From an uncultured Acidobacteriota bacterium (GTDB lineage: Bacteria; Acidobacteriota; Thermoanaerobaculia; UBA5066), in NCBI GenBank assembly GCA_937902605.1, contig CALFNC010000342.1, positions 1 through 6,971 on the forward strand: 6,971 nt of DNA, written 5' to 3'. Every line of letters starts with the position of its first letter. Positions within the stretch are counted from its first letter, which is position 1. Shown one piece after another: positions 1-6,971 of the stretch. Made by a program: the position numbers and the translations under genes. The notes beneath the pieces were generated by a model, which saw only the letters and a program-made list of their open reading frames with translations, made no database searches and was not told the DNA's origin.

Positions 1-597
1 GGGGTCGCGGCGGCGGCAGTCACGTTCTCGGCGCTTTTTGGCTCGGCGCTCGGGTTGATCGCGGGGGAGCAGGGCGGCGCGCTCGACGTGGCGCTCCGGA
101 AGCTCGCCGACCTCGTCCTTGCCTTCCCAGGCCTGCTGCTGGCCGTCGCCCTCGCGGCGGTCCTCGGCCCGTCGGCCGTCAACACCGTCATCGCCCTTTC
201 AGCGGTCGGATGGGTGCCATACGCCCGACTTGCTCGGACCGAGGCGCGACGGGTGGCGACGTTCGACTACGTCGCGGCGGCGCGCTCGGCCGGCGCGGGG
301 ACGCCGAGGCTCCTCCTCAGGCACGTTCTTCCAAACATCGCGGCGCCGCTCGTCGTCCAGGCGACGCTCCACCTCGCCGGGGCGATCCTCGCCGAGTCGG
401 CCCTGTCGTTCCTCGGCGTCGGCGTTCCGCCCCCGGCCCCCTCGTGGGGCGCCATGCTGGCCGCGGGGCGGACCCACATCCTGGACGCCCCTCACGTCGT
501 CCTGGTGCCGGCCGCGGCGATCCTGGTCGTCGTCCTCGCCACGAACGTCCTCGGTGACGCGCTCGTGGAGCGGCTGGACGCCACGCGGAGGAGCTGA
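1..597 (+). CDS. Oligopeptide/dipeptide-type ABC transporter permease, DppC/OppC family (5' end outside window)
   Basis: This is an inner-membrane permease subunit of a peptide-type ABC importer. It would pair with a DppB-like permease, an ATPase pair and a binding protein, none of which is visible here. The frame is open from base 1, so the N-terminal part lies upstream and only 198 residues are seen. Family marks include the cytoplasmic EAA loop that contacts the ATPase (visible residues about 89-116, DYVAAARSAGAG followed by RHVLPN), the loop LSFLGVGVPPPAPSWGAML (about 135-153) and a C-terminal NVLGDALVERLD (about 182-193), all typical of the DppC/OppC group. Hydrophobic segments lie at about residues 36-58, 116-136 and 163-184. 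A TTG at position 55 could be read as a start, but coding continues upstream of it and family members have conserved membrane segments before this point. The substrate cannot be told: peptides, nickel or glutathione are all handled by this family. The next gene starts one base after the stop. Confidence 0.93.
   Translation, partial: GVAAAAVTFSALFGSALGLIAGEQGGALDVALRKLADLVLAFPGLLLAVALAAVLGPSAVNTVIALSAVGWVPYARLARTEARRVATFDYVAAARSAGAGTPRLLLRHVLPNIAAPLVVQATLHLAGAILAESALSFLGVGVPPPAPSWGAMLAAGRTHILDAPHVVLVPAAAILVVVLATNVLGDALVERLDATRRS
587..593 (+). promoter_or_regulatory. Shine-Dalgarno sequence for the TMTC-like gene
   Basis: GGAGGAG lies five bases before the GTG at 599 and within the last codons of the permease gene. 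It is a near-perfect anti-16S match and the main reason for choosing GTG 599 as the start. A ribosome finishing the permease at 595-597 would stop almost on top of it, so the two genes are probably translationally coupled. Confidence 0.75.
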
Positions 598-598
598 C

Positions 599-2500
599 GT
601 GACGCGGCTTACGGAGGAGGAGCTGACCGGCGCCCCGCGCCTGGGCCCGCTGGCGTCGGTCCTCCTCGCCCTCCTCGCCGTCGCGGTGTTCCTGAACGGG
701 CTCGGTGGGGACTTCACCTACGACGACAAGTCGATCGTGAGGGACAACGGGCGGATCGAATCGCCGTCGAGGGCCGGGGAGATCTTCACGACCCACTACT
801 TCGGCGGGTCGATGGCGACCGGGACGAACTACCGCCCGGGCATCCTGCTCAGCTTCGCTCTCCAGCGCTGGGTCCACGGGAGCCGTCCGTTCTGGTTTCA
901 CGCGGTGAACGTGGCGCTCCATGCCGGGGTGACGCTCCTCCTCGCCGCGTGGCTGCTGCGCCTCCGCTTTCCTCGGGGCGCGGTCCTCGCAGCGGCGGCG
1001 CTCTTCGCGGTTGTCCCGATCCACGTCGAGGCGGTGACGTCGATCGTCGGCCGGGGGGAAACCCTCGCGGCGTTCCTGGTGCTGCTGTCAGCCGTCCTCT
1101 GGCTGCGGACCACGGAGGGCGAGCGCCTGGAGAGGCGCGCGTACGCCGGCACCCTCGCGGCCTTCCTGCTCGCCGTCTTCGTGAAAGAGAGCGCAGTCGT
1201 CCTCCCGGGGATGGTCGTCCTGGGGGAGCTGTTCCGGGATGGACGGGGAGACGGCCTTTGGCGGAAACTTCGCGGCGCGTTGGCTGTGCGGGGTCTGGCT
1301 TTCGCGGGCCTGCTCGTCCCGGTGGCGCTCCTCTTCCTCGTCCGGCGAGTCGTCCTGGGCGGGTACCTGATCTCGGGACAGGCTTCCATCTTCGACCTGG
1401 AGAACCCGCTCGTGCCGATGAAGGCGCCGGTTCGGATGGCGAACGCGCTGCTTCTCCTCGCACGATACGCAGCCAAGACCTTCTGGCCGACCCATCTGTC
1501 GGCCGATCATTCGGCGTACGCGCTCCCCCTCGTCTCCGGGGCCTTCGATGTGCGGGTGGGCGTCGCGTTGGCCGGGCTCGCGGCGCTGGTGCTGGCGGCG
1601 CTCGCCCTGCTTCGGAGCCGTCCGCTCTTCGGCTTCGGCCTCCTCTTCTTCCTGGGGACCTCCCTGCCGGGGTCGAACCTCCTCTTCCCGATCGGGACGA
1701 TCTACGCGGAGCGCCTGGCCTACCTCCCGTCAGCCGGCCTGCTGGCGGCGGCGACGGCGCTCTTCGTACCGACGGCGTTCGCGGTTCCGCGGCACGGGCC
1801 GCTCCGCTGGCGGGAGTCTCTGCTGCTGGCCGCTCTCGCCGCTGGAGCGGCCGCCACGGTCGCCCGGAACCGCGTTTGGAGGAACGACTCGGTGCTCTTC
1901 GCCGACACGGTGCGGCACTCGCCCCTTTCGGCGAAGGCGCACTACAACTGGGCGTACCAGCTCAGCCAGGAAAAGCGGGTCGACGAGGCGAGGGAGCAGC
2001 TGCTCGAGGCGGTCCGCATCTTCCCGCGGCACTACGAGGCGTGGGGATTTCTCGGAAAGATCGCGTGGGACGCCGGGAAGCTGGACGATGCGATCGGCTA
2101 CTACCGCCGGTCGACGGAGATCTTCCCGGCGTTCGAGAACGGGCGCTGGGGCCTGGCCAAGACGTTGCAGGCCGCCGGTCGGCTCGGGGAGGCGGAAGCG
2201 GCCTTCCTCACGGGAGTGCGGCTCCTCCCGACGTCCTATCCGCTTGCTTTCCACCGCGCCCTCCTGTTCGAGGATGAAGGTCACCTCGAGCGCGCCGACC
2301 GGGAGTGGCGCAGGGCCCTCATCCTGGGGTTGTGGTCCTCGGAAGCGCGTCTCGCGAGGGCCAGGCTGCTAGTGCGCCTCGGCCGGAGGGACGACGCGGC
2401 GCGGGAGGCCCACCGTGTCCTGGCCGAGCGGCCGTCGAACGCGCCGGCGAGAGAGTTCCTGAAGAAGCTCTACTCGTCCGGGGACTCGACCGGCTCCTGA
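599..2500 (+). CDS. TMTC-like polytopic membrane protein with C-terminal TPR repeats, putative GT-C glycosyltransferase (DUF1736-type)
   Basis: The product has 633 residues. The membrane half (about 15-420) has around ten hydrophobic segments. It carries an acidic pair in the first extracytoplasmic loop (YDDKSIVRDN, D42-D43), then NYRPG (77-81), PIHVEAVTSIVGRGE (140-154), VKES (195-198), a DUF1736-like stretch (about 269-306, NPL, R279, FWPTHLSADHS) and SNLLFPIGTIYAERLAYLPS (359-378). These match the pattern of eukaryotic TMTC1-4 O-mannosyltransferases and their bacterial relatives, where the acidic pair is thought to serve metal and lipid-phosphate sugar binding. From about residue 444 to the end there are five or six TPR helical pairs (for example 445-476, 479-510, 513-544), probably binding acceptor proteins. 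The start is GTG 599, backed by a strong Shine-Dalgarno at 587-593. The frame is open further upstream, but that part lies inside the permease gene. The 3' end overlaps the convergent DUF2062 gene. Sugar, lipid donor and targets are unknown; glycosyltransferase activity is inferred from the family. Confidence 0.85.
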   Translation: MTRLTEEELTGAPRLGPLASVLLALLAVAVFLNGLGGDFTYDDKSIVRDNGRIESPSRAGEIFTTHYFGGSMATGTNYRPGILLSFALQRWVHGSRPFWFHAVNVALHAGVTLLLAAWLLRLRFPRGAVLAAAALFAVVPIHVEAVTSIVGRGETLAAFLVLLSAVLWLRTTEGERLERRAYAGTLAAFLLAVFVKESAVVLPGMVVLGELFRDGRGDGLWRKLRGALAVRGLAFAGLLVPVALLFLVRRVVLGGYLISGQASIFDLENPLVPMKAPVRMANALLLLARYAAKTFWPTHLSADHSAYALPLVSGAFDVRVGVALAGLAALVLAALALLRSRPLFGFGLLFFLGTSLPGSNLLFPIGTIYAERLAYLPSAGLLAAATALFVPTAFAVPRHGPLRWRESLLLAALAAGAAATVARNRVWRNDSVLFADTVRHSPLSAKAHYNWAYQLSQEKRVDEAREQLLEAVRIFPRHYEAWGFLGKIAWDAGKLDDAIGYYRRSTEIFPAFENGRWGLAKTLQAAGRLGEAEAAFLTGVRLLPTSYPLAFHRALLFEDEGHLERADREWRRALILGLWSSEARLARARLLVRLGRRDDAAREAHRVLAERPSNAPAREFLKKLYSSGDSTGS

Positions 2501-2997
2501 GCGGGGACGGCCGCCACCGTGGCTGTTGCAGCCGCAGCCGCAGCAGCAGTGGCGATAGCGCGCCTCCTCTTCAGCCAAGCGAGCATGCCGGCGTACGTCA
2601 GCGCCCCGGCGAGGATCGAGAGCGTGAACATGCCGGTGCCCCACTGGATGCCGATCGTCTTCATCGCCGGGCGGGCGCCGGTCCAGAACGAGGTCTTGTA
2701 GAACTGGCCCCACGGCAGGTCGTGGATCGCCTCTTGCCGCGCGCGAAGGACGATCCTCCCGAGGGGAAGCGCGACGGCGCTCACGGGTCCGAGCGTGAGA
2801 GGGTTCACGACGAGCGTGCCGAGCAGGATGTCGACCTTGTTGAGCCGGAGGAGGAACGCCAGCGCCAGCGCGATGACCCAATGGAGACCGATCAACGGCG
2901 TGAACGAGATCGCGACGCCGAGCGCGAACGATGCCGCCACGGTTTCGGGGGGGTCGTCCCGCCCGGTCATGTGGAGAAAGCGGGCCCGGAACGTCAA
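2470..2997 (-). CDS. DUF2062 family small membrane protein
   Basis: The product has 175 residues and unknown function. The DUF2062 signature is clear: PPETVAASFALGVAISFTPLIG (16-37), a hydrophobic helix with LLRLNKVDILLGT (49-61), then VVNPLTLGPV (63-72). Hydrophobic segments lie at about 20-50, 57-82 and 122-142, followed by a short basic stretch (WLKRRR, 141-146) and an alanine-rich tail (149-164) ending in acidic residues. The proposed start is TTG 2997-2995, overlapping the thiL stop as TTGA, with a weak AAAGAG five bases upstream. An in-frame ATG at 2970 would give 166 residues and still keep the domain, but has no Shine-Dalgarno. The frame stays open upstream inside thiL, where it looks like a shadow. 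This is the last gene of the - strand operon, and its final codons overlap the convergent TMTC-like gene. DUF2062 domains also occur fused to family 2 glycosyltransferases, a loose hint of an envelope role. Confidence 0.85.
   Translation of the reverse strand: MTFRARFLHMTGRDDPPETVAASFALGVAISFTPLIGLHWVIALALAFLLRLNKVDILLGTLVVNPLTLGPVSAVALPLGRIVLRARQEAIHDLPWGQFYKTSFWTGARPAMKTIGIQWGTGMFTLSILAGALTYAGMLAWLKRRRAIATAAAAAAATATVAAVPAQEPVESPDE
2527..2547 (-). repeat. Alanine-codon repeat in the DUF2062 tail
   Basis: Seven consecutive GCN codons encode residues 151-157 of the DUF2062 protein, inside a wider Ala/Thr run (149-160). The + strand reads as a degenerate GCA/GCC triplet tract. It is low-complexity sequence that could vary in length by slippage, and it lies just past the last hydrophobic segment, probably in a disordered tail. 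Confidence 0.7.
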
Positions 2998-4030
2998 GCG
3001 GACTCTTTCGGGAAGTGGTCGAAGCCGGCGTCGGGGATCGGCTCGGTCCGGCCGCGGGCGGAGAGCAGGACGGCCGGGCCGGCGGTCACGGTGCCGATAC
3101 GGCGGAGGGCGAACCGGCCCGCTAGGCGCGTGAGCGCGGCCGCCTTCTGGCGCGGGACCGAGAAGAGGAGGCCGTAGTCCTCGCCGCCGTAGAGAGCGGT
3201 GGCGACCGGGTCCATCCCGAGGCGGGCCGAGAGCTCCGAGATCGCCGAGTCGGCGGGGAGAGCGTCCCGGTCGACGACGGCGCCGACGCCGGAGGCCCGG
3301 CAAAGCCGGTGCAGGTCGCGCGCGAGCCCGTCGGAGATGTCGATCGCCGCGGTGGCGAGGCCCTTCTCCGCGAGCGTCGTCCCGAGCTCCACCATCGGGC
3401 GGGGCGAAAGCTGGTGACGGATCAAGCGGCGTTTCTCTGGCGCATGCGGGGAGCGGAGGATGCGGCCGGAGGGGCCCCGGATCCCGTCCTCGCCGACGAG
3501 GCGATAGCCCTGGAGCAGGAGCTGGAGGCCGGCTGCCGCGGCGCCCAGCGTCCCCGAGATCCAGAGCTCGTCGCCGGCTTTCCCGCCGGAGCGGGTGAGG
3601 AGCCCCGCCGCGGCGGGCCGTCCGAGGACCGTGACGGCGGCGAACAGGGTGGGGGAGGCCGAGAGGTCCCCCCCGATCACGGCGACGCCATATTCCCCGG
3701 CATAGGCCCGGAACCCGTCGTGGAAGGCATCGAACCAGTCGAGGCCGGTGCGCGGGGGCATCCCGAGCGCCAGGAGAGCATGGAGGGGAGCGGCTCCCAT
3801 CGCCGCGAGGTCGGAGAGGTTAACGGCGAGAGCCTTCATCCCGAGCCGGCGCGGGTCGCTACCGGGAAGGAAGTCGACCCCTTCGACGAGGACGTCGCTC
3901 GAGACGGCGAGTGGCCCGGCGCACTGGATGACGGCGGCGTCGTCGCCTATCCCGAGGAGGACGTCGCGCCGCCGGACGCGATACAGGGACGAGAGACGCT
4001 CGACGAGACGGTCTTCCGGGGGGAGTCCTC

Positions 4031-4034
<4 letters not shown>
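2994..4034 (-). CDS. thiL: Thiamine-monophosphate kinase
   Basis: ThiL phosphorylates thiamine monophosphate with ATP to give thiamine diphosphate, the last step of cofactor synthesis, in the cytoplasm. The product has 346 residues, a normal length for the family. The PurM/AIRS-like N-terminal domain shows GIGDDAAV (28-35), [11 protein letters not shown] (45-55), [11 protein letters not shown] (71-81) and GGDLSAS (121-127), which supply the metal and nucleotide ligands. The C-terminal domain shows [12 protein letters not shown] (230-241), [10 protein letters not shown] (282-291) and the closing GFDHF (337-341). No key motif is missing. The start is GTG 4034-4032, overlapping the lon stop as GTGA. 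AGAGGAG lies nine bases upstream at 4044-4050. The 3' end overlaps the DUF2062 start by four bases. No TPP riboswitch can precede it, because the upstream sequence is lon coding sequence, so its expression should follow the stress operon or an internal promoter. Confidence 0.97.
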
Positions 4035-6456
<2,422 letters not shown>

Positions 6457-6460
<4 letters not shown>

Positions 6461-6876
6461 GACGCGGTGCGCGGGTTTCCCCGCTGGACGGGGATGCTCC
6501 GTCCGGGGGTCTGGTGAAGCCGCGGGATCTCCACGGTGAGGAGCCCGTCGGCGTACGACGCGTGGGTTCGCTCGGGGTCCGGGAGCTCCGGGAGCTCGAT
6601 GGTCCTCTCGAAGGGGCCTGCGACCCGCTCGACGCGAAGAAACTGGCCCGTCCCGGGGTCGGTGGGGGGGCGCTCCCCGCGCAGCGTCACGAGACGTCCC
6701 TCGACCTGGAGGGAAACGCGGGGGATGCTGGCCCCCGGGATCTCGAACACCAGCTGCCACCCTTTCCCGTCGTCGACGACGTCCACGGGCGGGCCGTGGA
6801 GGTGGGCGGAGCTCTCCTCGGGGAGAGGGGAGTTCCGGGAGAGGACGAACGCGACGGGGAGGTTGTGGCGCTTCAT
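6457..6876 (-). CDS. hsp20: Small heat-shock protein, Hsp20/alpha-crystallin family
   Basis: This is an ATP-independent holdase chaperone that binds unfolding proteins and forms large oligomers in the cytoplasm. The product has 139 residues, typical for bacterial members. The alpha-crystallin domain runs from about 29 to 120: [20 protein letters not shown] (29-48), [10 protein letters not shown] (60-69), [18 protein letters not shown] (79-96) and the conserved A-x-x-x-G-x-L block [14 protein letters not shown] (106-119). A C-terminal I-x-V anchor, IPV (128-130), should dock between dimers. The start is ATG 6876 with GGAG at 6885-6888, eight bases upstream. It overlaps the stop of an upstream unidentified gene as ATGA, and its own stop overlaps the lon start in the same way. 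Holdase followed by Lon makes a coherent proteostasis pair. No heat-shock promoter or CIRCE-type repeat is visible, so any heat control must act from upstream of the window. Confidence 0.95.
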
Positions 6877-6971
6877 TTTTCCCGCTCCGGTCTCGTGCCG
6901 AAGGGGCGCGCCGGGGCGCGCCCGATCAGCTCCTTCAACTCATCGACAAAGTCGCCGAGGTCCTCGAACCG
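6873..6971 (-). CDS. C-terminal end of an unidentified protein upstream of hsp20 (5' end outside window)
   Basis: Read leftward from the window edge, one - strand frame is open for 32 codons and ends in TGA at 6875-6873, overlapping the hsp20 ATG by four bases. The other two - strand frames stop within the first 12 codons. Nearly all codons here end in G or C, as in the neighbouring real genes. The visible peptide starts [17 protein letters not shown] (an acidic, probably helical stretch) and continues as a proline- and arginine-rich tail ending GTRPEREK. I do not recognise the family. A chaperone, a heat-shock regulator or an unrelated protein are all possible, and 32 residues are too few to choose. 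The repeated operon-style overlap is the best evidence that this is a real gene. Confidence 0.6.
   Translation of the reverse strand, partial: RFEDLGDFVDELKELIGRAPARPFGTRPEREK
6885..6888 (-). promoter_or_regulatory. Shine-Dalgarno sequence for hsp20
   Basis: GGAG on the - strand lies eight bases before ATG 6876, followed by an A-rich run just before the start. It is a normally spaced ribosome binding site within the last codons of the upstream gene, and it supports ATG 6876 over any later start. Confidence 0.65.
6903..6922. repeat. Perfect tandem copy of a 10-base GC-only unit
   Basis: GGGGCGCGCC occurs twice in a row on the + strand. Each copy holds the self-complementary octamer GGCGCGCC, so the pair could also fold as a hairpin on either strand. 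On the - strand it encodes the Gly-Arg-Ala-Pro-Ala-Arg-Pro tail of the partial gene upstream of hsp20 and sits 27 bases before the hsp20 start. It may be only codon bias in an Arg/Pro/Ala segment. Confidence 0.5.

Noticed and set aside
119..598. An N-terminal extension of the TMTC-like gene in the same frame
   Set aside because: The extra 160 codons overlap the permease gene and encode an Arg/Ser-rich shadow sequence. GTG 599 has a strong Shine-Dalgarno and begins just before a plausible first membrane helix.
317..1024. A 235-codon open frame on the - strand across the permease/TMTC junction
   Set aside because: It runs antisense to two recognisable genes, is rich in Arg, Pro and Gly, and has no recognisable motif.
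949..2277. A 442-codon open frame on the + strand inside the TMTC-like gene
   Set aside because: It is an alternate frame of a gene with clear TMTC and TPR motifs. The product is Arg/Gly/Pro/Ala-rich with no membrane or domain pattern.
2480..2530. A possible bidirectional terminator at the convergent junction
   Set aside because: Short self-complementary pieces such as CCGG repeats occur, but there is no long stem and no T-run on either strand. The region is coding in both directions.
2998..3303. An N-terminal extension of the DUF2062 protein
   Set aside because: The added residues lie opposite no gap but inside thiL in another frame, and are Arg/Pro/Gly-rich without a domain pattern. The DUF2062 domain begins after position 2997.
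6461..6760. A 100-residue N-terminal extension of Lon
   Set aside because: It lies within hsp20 in another frame and is Arg/Pro/Gly-rich. Lon proteins start shortly before the LPVLPL block, which fits ATG 6460.

Overview
This GC-rich window (roughly 70% G+C by eye, with codons ending mostly in G or C) looks like chromosomal DNA of a free-living, high-GC Gram-negative-type bacterium. A TMTC-like membrane protein with TPR repeats next to an oligopeptide-type ABC permease, and a dense hsp20-lon-thiL operon, would fit Acidobacteriota or a related deep lineage. That placement is a guess from gene content, not a phylogenetic result. I see no rRNA, tRNA, CRISPR array, insertion sequence or phage gene.

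Layout: two gene groups converge near position 2485. On the + strand, positions 1-597 hold the C-terminal part of a DppC/OppC-type ABC transporter permease. One base later (599-2500, GTG start) comes a 633-residue polytopic protein with TMTC-family (DUF1736) membrane motifs and a C-terminal TPR domain, probably a GT-C-type glycosyltransferase. On the - strand, read from the right edge, are the last 32 codons of an unidentified gene (6971-6873), a small heat-shock protein of the Hsp20 family (6876-6457), an ATP-dependent protease Lon (6460-4031), thiamine-monophosphate kinase ThiL (4034-2994) and a small DUF2062 membrane protein (2997-2470).

The packing is extreme. All four junctions of the - strand group are 4-base overlaps in which the start codon shares bases with the previous stop (ATGA, ATGA, GTGA, TTGA), and the two groups overlap tail to tail by 31 bases. 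With these starts, base 598 is the only base in the window outside a coding region. No promoter, operator or terminator fits between genes here, so the signals controlling both groups must lie outside the window or inside coding sequence.

Function: Hsp20 holds unfolding proteins and Lon degrades damaged ones, so the front of the - strand operon is a proteostasis pair, probably co-translated because lon has no visible Shine-Dalgarno sequence of its own. ThiL makes thiamine diphosphate, and the DUF2062 protein has no known role. Both appear to be passengers of, or metabolically tied to, the stress operon. On the + strand, peptide import and a putative protein glycosyltransferase are translationally linked. 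I found no clearly new defence or mobile system; the most notable points are the overlap architecture and the unexpected gene pairings.
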